In this document: positions 8,525-17,342 of the stretch, piece by piece
Numbering within the stretch: position 1 is the first letter of the stretch
Layout of the letters: the number at the start of each line of letters is the position of its first letter
Position numbers and translations under genes: made by a program
DNA from: Microbacterium hibisci
GTDB taxonomy: Bacteria; Actinomycetota; Actinomycetes; Actinomycetales; Microbacteriaceae
Direction: 5' to 3'
Assembly: GCF_015278255.1 (NCBI RefSeq)
Contig: NZ_JADIJC010000002.1
Location: 395,601-459,600, forward strand
DNA length: 64,000 nt
The notes under the pieces: generated by a model
Databases searched by the model: none
Told to the model about the DNA's origin: nothing
The model's input: only the letters and a program-made list of their open reading frames with translations

Positions 8525-8530
8525 TAAAAT
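8525..8530 (+). promoter_or_regulatory. metH: metH -10 element (leaderless)
   Basis: TAAAAT ends 6 nt before the GTG start of metH, placing the expected transcription start on the GTG itself. That leaves no room for a 5' leader, so a cobalamin or SAM riboswitch cannot act on this transcript. Confidence 0.6.
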
Positions 8531-8536
8531 CACAGG

Positions 8537-11500
8537 GTGACCGCAGCACCGCCCGCACCCCGGTTCGCCCTCGACATCGACGGCGTACCGCGCCCGGAGC
8601 GCTCGCAGCAGCTGCTCGACGGCCTCCGGGAGCGCGTGATCATCGCCGACGGCGCGATGGGCACGATGCTGCAGCGCTACGACCTGTCGATCGACGGCGA
8701 CTTCCAGGGTCTCGAGGGCTGCAACGAGATCCTCAACGTGTCGCGACCGGACGTCGTCGGAGAGATCCACGACGCCTACCTCGCGGTCGGCGTCGACGCC
8801 GTCGAGACGAACACCTTCGGCGCGAACTGGTCGAACCTCGACGACTACGGCATCGTCGACCGCATCGCCGAGCTCGCCGAGAAGGGTGCCCGCATCGCGC
8901 GTGAGCGCGTCGAGGCCGCCGAAGCCGCAGACGGCCGGGTGCGCTGGGTACTCGGGTCGATGGGACCCGGCACGAAGCTCCCGAGTCTCGGCCACACCAC
9001 CTACGACAACCTCAAGCAGACCTTCGCGCTCCAGGCCGAGGGGCTGATCGACGGCGGCGCCGACGCGTTCCTGGTCGAGACGAGCCAGGACCTGCTCCAG
9101 ACCAAGGCCGCGATCAACGGCTGCCGTCAGGCGATCGTGAGCCGCGGCATCCGTCTGCCGATCTTCGTCGAGGTGACCGTCGAGACCACCGGCACCATGC
9201 TCATGGGGTCCGAGATCGGCGCGGCGCTCACCGCGATCGAACCGCTCGGAGTCGACGCGATCGGCCTCAACTGCGCCACCGGCCCCGCCGAGATGAGCGA
9301 GCATCTGCGTCACCTCTCGAAGCATGCGAGCGTGCCGATCGCGTGCATGCCCAACGCCGGCCTGCCCGTGCTGGGTGCGAACGGCGCGCACTACCCGCTC
9401 ACACCGGTCGAGCTGGCGACCGCGCACGAGCAGTTCGTGCGCGAGTTCGGCCTGGGGCTGGTGGGCGGATGCTGCGGCACGACGCCCGAGCACCTCGCCG
9501 CGGTCGTCGAGCGCCTGACCGATGTCCGGTCGTCGAGCGAGCGAAGCGAGACCAAACGCGCTGAGGCTCTCTCGGACGTCCGGGGCGTCTCGTCTCGCTC
9601 GTTTCTCGCTCGCTCAACGACCGAGGATCCGGGTGTCGCCTCGCTCTACCAGCACGTGTCGTTCCGCCAGGATGCCTCGCACCTGGCGATCGGCGAGCGC
9701 ACCAACGCGAACGGCTCGAAGGCGTTCCGCGAGGCGATGCTCGAGGAGCGCTGGGACGACTGCGTCGAGATCGCCCGCGACCAGATCCGCGTCGGCGCGC
9801 ACCTGCTCGACGTGTGCGTCGACTACGTCGGCCGCGACGGCGTCGCCGACATCCGCGAGGTCGTCTCGCGCTTCGCCAGCGCCTCGACGCTGCCGCTCGT
9901 GGTCGACTCGACCGAGCCCGCCGTCATCGCCGCCGGGCTCGAGCTCATCGGCGGACGCCCCGTCGTGAACTCGGTCAACTACGAGGACGGCGACGGCCCG
10001 ACCTCGCGCTTCGGCCGCATCATGCCGCTCGTGAAGGAGCACGGCACCGCGGTCGTCGCCCTCACGATCGACGAGCACGGCCAGGCGCGCACCACCGAGG
10101 GCAAGGTCGCCATCGCCTCGCGCCTCATCGACGAGCTCGTCGGCGAGTGGGGCCTGCGGGTGAGCGACATCATCGTCGACTGCCTGACGTTCCCGATCGC
10201 CACCGGTCAGGAGGAGACCCGCCGCGACGCCATCGAGACCATCGAGGCGATCAGGCAGATCAACGCCAAGTATCCCGGCGTCAACACGACCCTCGGCGTC
10301 TCGAACGTGTCGTTCGGCCTCAACCCGGCCGCCCGCAGCGTGCTCAACTCGGCGTTCATGCACGAGGCCGTGGAGGCGGGCCTCACCTCGGGCATCATCG
10401 ACGCAGCGAAGATCGTGCCGCTGGCGTCGATCTCCGAGGAGCAGCGCAAGGTCGCCCTCGACCTCGTGTGGGACCGCCGCGAGTACGACGGCGACGGCAA
10501 CGTCACCTACGATCCGCTCGCTCGCATGCTCGACCTCTTCGCCGGCGTCGACACGGCGGCTCTGCGCAATCAGCGCGCCGCCGAGCTCGCGGCGCTCCCC
10601 GTCGGCCAGCGGCTCGAGCGTCGCATCATCGACGGCGAGGGCAAGGGTCTCGAGGCCGACCTGGATCTCGCGCGCGAGGGCGGGCTCGCGCCGCTGCAGA
10701 TCATCAACGACCACCTGCTCGAGGGAATGAAGATCGTCGGCGAGCGTTTCGGCGCCGGCGAGATGCAGCTGCCGTTCGTGCTGCAGTCGGCCGAGGTCAT
10801 GAAGAACGCGGTCGCCCTGCTCGAGCCTCACATGGAGAAGTCGGATGCCTCGGGCAAGGGCCGCATCGTGCTCGCGACGGTCCGTGGAGACGTGCACGAC
10901 ATCGGCAAGAACCTCGTCGACATCATCCTGACCAACAACGGGTACGACGTCATCAACCTCGGCATCAAGCAGCCCATCGCCGACATCATCGCCGCCGCCG
11001 AGGAGCACGACGCCGACGTGATCGGCATGTCGGGCCTGCTGGTGAAGTCGACGGTCGTGATGAAGGAGAACCTCGAGGAGCTCACCTCGCGCGGCCTCGG
11101 GACGAGGTGGCCGGTGATCCTCGGCGGTGCGGCGCTCACGCGCGCCTACGTCGAGGACGACCTCGCCTCGCTGTTCGACGGCGAGGTGCGCTATGCGCGC
11201 GACGCGTTCGAGGGTCTGGCGCTCATGGACCCGCTGGTGAAGATCGCCCGCGGCGCCGACCCGGCCTCCGTCGGCCTGCCCGCCCTGAAGAAGCGCCGGC
11301 ACGCGGCAGGCTCCAAGCTCACGCTGACCGAGCCCGAAGCCATGCCGGCACGCTCTGACGTGGCATCCGACAATGCCGTCCCCGCCCCGCCGTTCTGGGG
11401 CACGCGCATCGTCCGCGGCATCGCGCTGCACGACTACGCCGCGTTCCTCGACGAGCGGGCGACATTCATGGGGCAGTGGGGGCTCAAGCCCGGCCGCGGC

Positions 11501-12238
11501 GATGACGGCGCCACATACGAGCAGCTGGTCGACACCGAGGGGCGCCCGCGCCTGCGGTACTGGCTCGACCGCATCCTCGGCGAGGGCATGCTCGACGCGT
11601 CGGTCGCCTACGGCTACTTCCCGGTCGTGTCCGAGGGTGACGACGTCGTGGTGCTCCACCACGGCGACGACCCTGCCGGCGTGCTCGGCGCCGCGGGGCT
11701 CCTCGCTCCGGACGGCGGCTCGGGCGGCACACTCGGCGCCGACCGTCTGCGCTTCCACTTCCCGCGGCAGCGGCGCGACCGCCATCTGTGCCTGGCCGAC
11801 TTCGTCCGCTCCAGCGAGTCCGGCGCGGTCGATGTGCTGCCCGTGCAGCTCGTGACCGCGGGTGCTCATATCGACAGCGTCACCGCGAAGCTCTTCGCGG
11901 AGGACCGGTATCGCGACTACTACGAGCTCAACGGCCTCGTGATGCAGCTGACCGAGGCGCTCGCCGAGTTCTGGCACGCGCGCATCCGCTCGGAGCTCGG
12001 ATTTTCGGCCGAGGACCCGAGCGACACCGCGGGCCTGTTCAAGCTCGAGTACCGCGGCGCGCGCTTCTCGCTCGGCTACCCCGCGTGCCCCGACATGGAG
12101 GACCGCCGCAAGGTCGTCGAGCTGCTCCGCCCCGAGCGGATGGGCGTCGAGCTCAGCGATGAGCTGCAGCTGCACCCCGAGCAGTCCACCGACGCGTTCG
12201 TGTTCCACCACCCCGAGGCGAAGTACTTCTCCGTCTGA
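8537..12238 (+). CDS. metH: Cobalamin-dependent methionine synthase
   Basis: 1233 residues, close to the usual 1200-1230. Order of domains: homocysteine/zinc module (about 1-330; Cys in GLNCATGP and the pair in GGCCGT near 311), pterin module (about 375-620), cap and B12 module (650-900; cobalt-ligand motif DVHDIGKN near 785), and the AdoMet reactivation domain (960-1233; GYPACPDMEDRRK). It methylates homocysteine from methyl-tetrahydrofolate in the cytosol. Codons about 331-362 derive from a palindromic repeat inserted in frame in the linker between the first two modules. Frame and all catalytic motifs remain intact, so the enzyme is probably active. No metE is seen here. Confidence 0.96.
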   Translation: MTAAPPAPRFALDIDGVPRPERSQQLLDGLRERVIIADGAMGTMLQRYDLSIDGDFQGLEGCNEILNVSRPDVVGEIHDAYLAVGVDAVETNTFGANWSNLDDYGIVDRIAELAEKGARIARERVEAAEAADGRVRWVLGSMGPGTKLPSLGHTTYDNLKQTFALQAEGLIDGGADAFLVETSQDLLQTKAAINGCRQAIVSRGIRLPIFVEVTVETTGTMLMGSEIGAALTAIEPLGVDAIGLNCATGPAEMSEHLRHLSKHASVPIACMPNAGLPVLGANGAHYPLTPVELATAHEQFVREFGLGLVGGCCGTTPEHLAAVVERLTDVRSSSERSETKRAEALSDVRGVSSRSFLARSTTEDPGVASLYQHVSFRQDASHLAIGERTNANGSKAFREAMLEERWDDCVEIARDQIRVGAHLLDVCVDYVGRDGVADIREVVSRFASASTLPLVVDSTEPAVIAAGLELIGGRPVVNSVNYEDGDGPTSRFGRIMPLVKEHGTAVVALTIDEHGQARTTEGKVAIASRLIDELVGEWGLRVSDIIVDCLTFPIATGQEETRRDAIETIEAIRQINAKYPGVNTTLGVSNVSFGLNPAARSVLNSAFMHEAVEAGLTSGIIDAAKIVPLASISEEQRKVALDLVWDRREYDGDGNVTYDPLARMLDLFAGVDTAALRNQRAAELAALPVGQRLERRIIDGEGKGLEADLDLAREGGLAPLQIINDHLLEGMKIVGERFGAGEMQLPFVLQSAEVMKNAVALLEPHMEKSDASGKGRIVLATVRGDVHDIGKNLVDIILTNNGYDVINLGIKQPIADIIAAAEEHDADVIGMSGLLVKSTVVMKENLEELTSRGLGTRWPVILGGAALTRAYVEDDLASLFDGEVRYARDAFEGLALMDPLVKIARGADPASVGLPALKKRRHAAGSKLTLTEPEAMPARSDVASDNAVPAPPFWGTRIVRGIALHDYAAFLDERATFMGQWGLKPGRGDDGATYEQLVDTEGRPRLRYWLDRILGEGMLDASVAYGYFPVVSEGDDVVVLHHGDDPAGVLGAAGLLAPDGGSGGTLGADRLRFHFPRQRRDRHLCLADFVRSSESGAVDVLPVQLVTAGAHIDSVTAKLFAEDRYRDYYELNGLVMQLTEALAEFWHARIRSELGFSAEDPSDTAGLFKLEYRGARFSLGYPACPDMEDRRKVVELLRPERMGVELSDELQLHPEQSTDAFVFHHPEAKYFSV
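9528..9622. repeat. Palindromic repeat inside metH
   Basis: A roughly 95-bp imperfect palindrome: the left arm starts GGTCGTCGAGCGAGCGA and the right arm ends CTCGCTCGCTCAACGACC. The right arm contains GTCTCGCTCG-TTCTCGCTCGCTCAACG-like sequence, nearly identical to the left arm of the units in the array at 21.86-22.41 kb. It encodes a Ser/Arg/Glu-rich linker in metH. Confidence 0.85.
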
Positions 12239-12315
12239 GCCCTCGCTCGCCCCCGCGCGCGGGCGGCGTGGGAACGCCGGTGTGACCTTTCGCCCGGCTC
12301 CGGACACTATGAAGT

Positions 12316-12885
12316 GTGGAGGACGTGACCGACCAGGCGATCTGGGCGCGGGTGCTGGCCGGAGAGGCGCGGGCCTTCGGCTCGGTGTGGGATCGCCACC
12401 GCGACCGCGTGTTCCGTCATCTGCTCGGCGCGGGGACACCGCCGACCGAGTCCGAAGACCTCACGGCCGTCGTGTTCCTCGAGCTGTGGCGCAAGCGCGA
12501 CCGCGTGCGGTTCGTCGACGGCTCCGTGCTGCCGTGGCTGCTCGTGACGGCGCAGAACGTCCGGCGCAACGCCGTCCGCGCGCGGCGCCGCTACCGCGCG
12601 CTGCTCGACCGGCTGCCGCTGCCGGAGGCCGCGCCCGACCCCGCCGACCTCGTCGCCGAGCGGGACTCCACCCGCACCCGGCTCGTCCGCGACGTGATGG
12701 CGGCCACCCGCCCGGCCGACCGCGACCTCGCGATGCTCACCGCCGTCGAGGGGTTCACGATCCGCGAAGCCGCGCAGGCCGTCGGCATCAGCGAGTCCGC
12801 CGCGAAGATGCGGCTCTCGCGGCTGCGCACCAGACTCGATCAGGCCGCCAACGTGGCCGCCCTCACCGAAGGAGGCACGCCATGA
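12316..12885 (+). CDS. ECF-type RNA polymerase sigma factor
   Basis: 189 residues with only regions 2 and 4. Region 2 is AFGSVWDRHRDRVFRHLLG through VVFLELWRKRDRVRF and LPWLLVTAQNVRRN. Region 4 is DRDLAMLTAVEGFTIREAAQAVGISESAAKMRLSRLRTRL, with a clear helix-turn-helix. GTG start at 12316 with a possible -10 CACTAT 5 nt upstream. It overlaps the next gene by 4 bp, the usual arrangement for a sigma factor and its membrane regulator. The target promoters are unknown. Confidence 0.9.
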   Translation: MEDVTDQAIWARVLAGEARAFGSVWDRHRDRVFRHLLGAGTPPTESEDLTAVVFLELWRKRDRVRFVDGSVLPWLLVTAQNVRRNAVRARRRYRALLDRLPLPEAAPDPADLVAERDSTRTRLVRDVMAATRPADRDLAMLTAVEGFTIREAAQAVGISESAAKMRLSRLRTRLDQAANVAALTEGGTP

Positions 12886-13760
12886 CCGCGTCCTTCACCC
12901 CCGAGCGCTCCCGCGCGATCCGCGAGCTGCTGGTCGAGCGCGCAACGACCCGTCCCACGCGGCGTCGACGGATGCTGACCCTCACCGCCCTCGTGCTCGC
13001 CGGCGCGGTCGGCGGCGCGGGCCTGTCGACCGCGGCGTTCGCGGCGACCGGGGCGTTCACCGCCGAGGCACCTGCGACGCCGGCGGGCCGGCCGGTCCCC
13101 GACCTCGGTGAGGCGATCGCCGCTCCGCCCGGGACGACGCCGGGCAGCCCGGTCATCTCGAGCCTCGGGTCTCCGCAGGCGTACGAGATCTCGTCGCCCG
13201 GAACCATCCCGCTCGACGACCGGCCGAAGGCCGCCACCCACGTCCGCGTGACGATCGCCGCGCTCGCCGCCGGCCAGCTGAGCCTGGGGACGGATGCCGG
13301 CGGCAACAACCCGCTGTGGTCGGTGGGGGCGTCCGATCTCGACGGGCCGGCCGCGGTGTCGTGGTTCGATCACCCGCTCGACGCGACCATCGATGCCCTC
13401 CACGTCACGCCGACGGGGGGCTTCGCCGCGACCGTGACGCTGCAGTATGTGACCCACGTGCCCACGCACCTCGGGGTGAACGACCGCGGCGCGACGTTCG
13501 GCGCGGAGGGCGGCCCCGACGGACTCCCTGATCTCGTCCGCGTCGCAGGCACCGCCCCGGACGGTTCCGTCGTCGAGGGCTACGTGCGGGCCAGTGAGCT
13601 GCACGCGTTCAGCCCCGACCATCCTGACGACCCACGTACGCCCGAGGAGGCGCTCGAACTCCAGGCGCAGCGCGACGAGGCCTACCTCGACGGCTGGGAC
13701 ATCCCGGTCTACGAATCCGACGGCGTCACGCAGATCGGCACGTTCCACGTCGGGAGTTGA
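12882..13760 (+). CDS. Membrane-anchored protein partnered with the sigma factor
   Basis: 292 residues starting at the ATG in the ATGA overlap with the sigma gene. A 28-residue basic cytosolic tail is followed by one hydrophobic segment (residues 27-50, ending in AFA) and a 240-residue outer part with no Cys and no recognised domain. It lacks a zinc-type anti-sigma motif (HxxxCxxC). Position suggests it modulates or is the main output of the sigma factor, but the cytosolic tail is short for a classic anti-sigma domain. The N-terminal segment might also be a cleaved signal peptide, making the protein secreted. Confidence 0.6.
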   Translation: MTASFTPERSRAIRELLVERATTRPTRRRRMLTLTALVLAGAVGGAGLSTAAFAATGAFTAEAPATPAGRPVPDLGEAIAAPPGTTPGSPVISSLGSPQAYEISSPGTIPLDDRPKAATHVRVTIAALAAGQLSLGTDAGGNNPLWSVGASDLDGPAAVSWFDHPLDATIDALHVTPTGGFAATVTLQYVTHVPTHLGVNDRGATFGAEGGPDGLPDLVRVAGTAPDGSVVEGYVRASELHAFSPDHPDDPRTPEEALELQAQRDEAYLDGWDIPVYESDGVTQIGTFHVGS

Positions 13761-13766
13761 GGGGAG

Positions 13767-13791
13767 CGGATGCCGGGGGCCGCGGCATCCG
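13767..13791. terminator. CGGATGCC-type hairpin between convergent genes
   Basis: CGGATGCCG (13767-13775) pairs with CGGCATCCG (13783-13791) over a 7-nt loop, in the 31-bp gap between the sigma-operon stop and the stop of the minus-strand membrane gene. It is well placed as a bidirectional terminator. Confidence 0.6.
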
Positions 13792-14220
13792 TCATCCCGT
13801 CGTGATCTCGACCGAGATGTGCGGCGGCGGCGTGCCGTGCAGCCACGCGTCGGGCGCGGCCGTGAGGAAGGTCGCGATGCCGAGCACCGCGGCGAGCAGA
13901 GGGATCACCCACATCGCCGCGGCGGCGCGGGAGAGGATGCGCGTGATGGCGGCCGCGGTGGTCGCCTTCGCGGCGCGGCCGACCGACACGACGAAGACGA
14001 TGCTCATGGCGAGCCACACGACGGAGGACGGATGCAGGGTGGCGTTGTAGCACGTCGTCGCCGCCTCGGCCGTCGTGGTGCAGCCGCCCCGCGATGCGTG
14101 CGTGAAGGCGCCGTAGAGCGCCGCCCACAGCAGCCCGCGCCGGGCAAGCGAGAGGATCTCGGGCACGAAGTGGCCGACGAGCGGAACGGTCGCGGCCGGC
14201 AGCACGGTGGGGGAGGTCAT
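13792..14220 (-). CDS. Small integral membrane protein, unknown function
   Basis: 142 residues with about three hydrophobic segments (near residues 25-40, 65-82 and 98-120). Two Cys lie in an outer loop (GGCTTTAEAATTCYN) that could form a disulfide. No family is recognised. It lies 25 bp downstream of the ECF transporter gene on the same strand and may be the last gene of that operon. The ATG at 14220 is preceded by no convincing -10 at 6 nt, which fits readthrough from upstream. Confidence 0.55.
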   Translation of the reverse strand: MTSPTVLPAATVPLVGHFVPEILSLARRGLLWAALYGAFTHASRGGCTTTAEAATTCYNATLHPSSVVWLAMSIVFVVSVGRAAKATTAAAITRILSRAAAAMWVIPLLAAVLGIATFLTAAPDAWLHGTPPPHISVEITTG

Positions 14221-14245
14221 GGCGCCCTTCGCGTCGGATCGCTCG

Positions 14246-17200
14246 TCACTGTACGGCGTGCGCGGGCTGACGCGCCACCGCCGCGGGCGCGGGAGCAGGC
14301 GAGGTGAGGGGCTTTGTGCGCCGCAGCGCCGCGAGGATGGGTCGTCCGACGACCACCAGCCCGATGACGGTCGTGATGGCGCGCAGGGTGTCCCAGCTGA
14401 GGGTCGAGGTCACGAGCGAGTAGACCACGAAGCTCGAGAGGTTGACGCCGAAGGGTGCGCCGCCGTCGTACGAGATCCCGGTGCCGTAGCCCACGGCGAA
14501 GGGCCAGTACCAGAGGTTCATCAGCAACCCGAAGAGGTACGACGCGACGACGCCGTAGGTGCAGAGCATCGCGATCTCGCCGAGACGTGACATGCGCCGG
14601 GGGAGGACGCCAGCGACCGCGCCCACCCACGCGCACGCGAACATCTGGAACGGCGTCCAGGGGCCGAACGTGCCTGTGACGACCGTCGACAGCGCGATCG
14701 TGGCCATGCCGAGCAGCATGCCGAACCGTGCGCCGTACGCGCGCCCCGCCAGGATCAGCAGGATGAAGACCGCCTCGACTCCGCCCACGCCGGTGCCGGC
14801 GATGCGCACCGCGGCGCCGATGGCGGCGAGCGTGCCGAGGAGCGCGAGCAGGTGCGCCGACCGCACCGTGCCGTCGAGGGTCGCCACAACCACGAGCGCC
14901 GCCAAGGGGATCAGCGCGAACGCGGCGACCGGCACGGCGGCATGGGCCTGCTCGGGCACGGCGGTCGCGACGAGCGGCCAGCAGAACGCACCGAGCGCGA
15001 CCAGATTCGCCGCCGCCAGGGCGAGCGAGCCGAGCCCGGGTCGGCGACGCGGTGGCGGTGTTCGGGATCCAGTCTGGGCGGCGACGGCGGCGTTCGGCGC
15101 CGCGGACTCCCGGGGTCGGGCCGCGGTCGCCGCGTGTGCAGACGGAATCCCGAGCGCCGAGGTCGTGGGAGGGGCGGACGTGTGCGCCGGGACTCCGCCG
15201 GGCTTCGGCGGGTGAACGGGCGCCAGCGACCCGGAGCGCATCGCGAGCTCGCGGTCGGCGCGACCCGTGAAGGCCGGCTCGTGCGAGGCGATGAGCACCG
15301 CCGTCCCAGCGTCGGCAAGCGAGGCGAGCGCCGCCCACACGAGTTCGCGCGCCGCCGGGTCGAGCCCGCGCGTGGGCTCGTCGACGAGCAGCGCGCGCGG
15401 CGCACCCGCCAGCTGGATCGCGATCGCCAGGCAGCGCCGCTCTCCGGCGGAGAGGTCGCGAGGATGCCGAGCCAGACGGGCCGCGAACGCCGGGCCGTCA
15501 GGGTCCAGACCCAGGAAGCCGGCGAGCACGCGCGCGGTCGCCGCGGAGCCCTCGGGCCGGCCGATGCGAGGAGATCTGCGTAACAGCGGAGCGCTGCGGC
15601 CCCGAGGGTCCGCTGTTCTGCGGATCTCCTCGGGGAGGCCGCCGCCACTGCGGGGCGCGCGGCCGGCTCGGGCCGCGCGCCGGTCGGCGCGTCGGCACTC
15701 GGCCGCGACCGTGTCGGACGTGAAGAGGTCGTCGGACGCATCGGGAACGAGCGCGACCCGCCCGGCAGCCGTCACGTCCGCGCTGCGCGCGGGCAGCGCG
15801 AGGGCCGCCAGCAAGCTCGACTTGCCGGCGCCGTTCGCCCCCGTCAGGGCGACGACCTCGCCCGCCGCGAGCTCGAGGTCGACGCCCGCCACCGCGACCG
15901 TGTCGCCGTGCGCGACGGTGATGCCGCGGGCGGTCAGAACGACATCGGACGAGCGTCCGGCGCCGCGGCGTCCCAGCCCGGTTGTCGCGTCGTCCGGTTC
16001 GGAGCGCGTCCCCGGCCAACCCGGCGCGCACGGTCTGCCCCGCGGCTGTGCGGCGCTCCTCGAAGCCGGAAGCGACCCCGGTTCGACCACCGCGACCGCG
16101 CCGTCGTCGAGGCGGAGCACGCTGTCGGCGACCGCGGCCAGCGCCTCGACCCGGTGCTCGGCGACGACGACGCACATGCCCGCCTCGTGCGCGAGCGCGT
16201 CGAGCAGACGAGCGATCCGCACGCGGGCGGCCGCATCGAGGTCGGCCAGAGGCTCGTCGACCAGGAGCAGGATCGGGTGCTCGACGATCGCAGCGGCGAT
16301 CGCCACCAGCGTCGCCTCACCGGCCGACAGCCCGCGCGTCGGGCGGTCGAGCAGCCCGATCACCCCGACGCGCTTCGCCACTTCGGCCACGCGGTCTGCG
16401 ACGATCACCGGTGCGACGCCTCGCAGCTCCAGCGCGAGGCCGATCTCATCGCGGACGCGTTCCGTGGCGAACGCCTCGCGCGGATGCTGCAGCACGACGC
16501 CGACCCGTCGGGCGAGGTCGCGCGGGGGCACGGCGGCGCGCTCGTGGCCGACCACCCGCAGGATTCCGGCGATCCAGCCGCCGTCGGCGTGCGAGTGAAG
16601 TCCCGAGACGCCGCGGAGGAGGGTGGACTTGCCCGAACCGGTGGGGCCGGCCACGAGCGTCAGCGTGCCGGCCGCCAGGGTGAGAGACGGGGGAAGGCTT
16701 AGGCGCCCGACCGCCTGGTCGTCGGCGCCCGCCGCGAGCGCGGCATCCGCAGCGGCACCCCCCGGTCGCCGGCCGTGGCCGATCGACACGTCGCGTGCCT
16801 CGACGGGTGCGAGGCAGTCGCCGTCGAGGCCGCGGCCGGCGAAGCCGCGCAGCTCGAGCGCCGCCGCCACGTTTCCGGCGCGCTCGAGCGTGCGCTCCAG
16901 CAGCGGCAGCAGCATCCGTGCGCCGCCGCGCTCCCCGCGCAGCCGCTGCGCGAACCGCACCGCCCGCGCGCCCTCGGCGAGCGAGGGAAGCGTCGCCCAC
17001 GCGATGGCCAGCGCGCGTGCGATGCCGCGCAGCGGCCCGCGCCGAGAGGTGCGCGCGAACACCCGATGCAGGTCGACGAGGGCGTTCGCCACCCCGAAGG
17101 CGAGGATCGTCAGCGCGATCGGCAGGGCGCTGGCCGCGGCATCCGTCAGTCCATCCGTCGTCACGGGGCCCAGCAGCACGACGTGCGCGAACGGCGCCGG

Positions 17201-17341
17201 CAGGCGCACCGCCGGGAGGTCCAGCAGCACAGGGCCGTCGCCGTCCGCGCCGTGGAAAAGCGCGCGGTACACGACCCGAGCCGCCACGAAGCCGGCGGCG
17301 AGGATCGCCGCGGCGCGCAGGGGACCGGGTCGGAACGTCAT
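14246..17341 (-). CDS. Single-chain ECF transporter: T, A, A' and S modules fused
   Basis: 1031 residues containing a whole energy-coupling-factor importer in one chain. Residues 1-175 are an EcfT-like membrane module. ABC1 is about 215-410 (Walker A GPTGSGKST, signature LSAGEAT, Walker B LLLVDEPLADLD). ABC2 is about 475-730 (Walker A GANGAGKSS, signature LSAGERR, Walker B ALLVDEPTRGLD). About 780-1010 is a multi-span S component with GGVEAVFILLILAGRAYGARFGMLLG. ECF importers bring in vitamins such as cobalamin, biotin or queuosine precursors. The adjacent lipoprotein and metH make cobalamin a reasonable guess only. ABC2 carries an in-frame palindromic insertion (residues about 570-592). Confidence 0.9.
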   Translation of the reverse strand: MTFRPGPLRAAAILAAGFVAARVVYRALFHGADGDGPVLLDLPAVRLPAPFAHVVLLGPVTTDGLTDAAASALPIALTILAFGVANALVDLHRVFARTSRRGPLRGIARALAIAWATLPSLAEGARAVRFAQRLRGERGGARMLLPLLERTLERAGNVAAALELRGFAGRGLDGDCLAPVEARDVSIGHGRRPGGAAADAALAAGADDQAVGRLSLPPSLTLAAGTLTLVAGPTGSGKSTLLRGVSGLHSHADGGWIAGILRVVGHERAAVPPRDLARRVGVVLQHPREAFATERVRDEIGLALELRGVAPVIVADRVAEVAKRVGVIGLLDRPTRGLSAGEATLVAIAAAIVEHPILLLVDEPLADLDAAARVRIARLLDALAHEAGMCVVVAEHRVEALAAVADSVLRLDDGAVAVVEPGSLPASRSAAQPRGRPCAPGWPGTRSEPDDATTGLGRRGAGRSSDVVLTARGITVAHGDTVAVAGVDLELAAGEVVALTGANGAGKSSLLAALALPARSADVTAAGRVALVPDASDDLFTSDTVAAECRRADRRAARAGRAPRSGGGLPEEIRRTADPRGRSAPLLRRSPRIGRPEGSAATARVLAGFLGLDPDGPAFAARLARHPRDLSAGERRCLAIAIQLAGAPRALLVDEPTRGLDPAARELVWAALASLADAGTAVLIASHEPAFTGRADRELAMRSGSLAPVHPPKPGGVPAHTSAPPTTSALGIPSAHAATAARPRESAAPNAAVAAQTGSRTPPPRRRPGLGSLALAAANLVALGAFCWPLVATAVPEQAHAAVPVAAFALIPLAALVVVATLDGTVRSAHLLALLGTLAAIGAAVRIAGTGVGGVEAVFILLILAGRAYGARFGMLLGMATIALSTVVTGTFGPWTPFQMFACAWVGAVAGVLPRRMSRLGEIAMLCTYGVVASYLFGLLMNLWYWPFAVGYGTGISYDGGAPFGVNLSSFVVYSLVTSTLSWDTLRAITTVIGLVVVGRPILAALRRTKPLTSPAPAPAAVARQPAHAVQ
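15567..15632. repeat. Palindromic insertion inside the ECF transporter's second ATPase
   Basis: Two 24-bp arms (15567-15590 and 15609-15632) surround an 18-nt loop. The outer 10 bp pair perfectly, a 4x4 internal mismatch follows, then 9 of 10 inner bases pair. It lies between Walker A and the signature motif and adds a Pro/Arg-rich loop (around EEIRRTADPRGRSAPLLRRSPRIG) without breaking the frame. Its sequence is unrelated to the metH insertion. Confidence 0.8.
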
Positions 17342-17342
17342 G

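Noticed and set aside
8398..8536. Cobalamin or SAM riboswitch upstream of metH
   Set aside because: Gap is only 139 bp, lacks B12-box or SAM-box sequence, and the -10 6 nt before the GTG leaves no leader.
9614..12439. Very long minus-strand open frame (941 codons) opposite metH
   Set aside because: It is a shadow of metH codon structure (GC-rich third positions keep the opposite strand open), with His/Arg/Asp/Val-rich low-complexity sequence and no domain.
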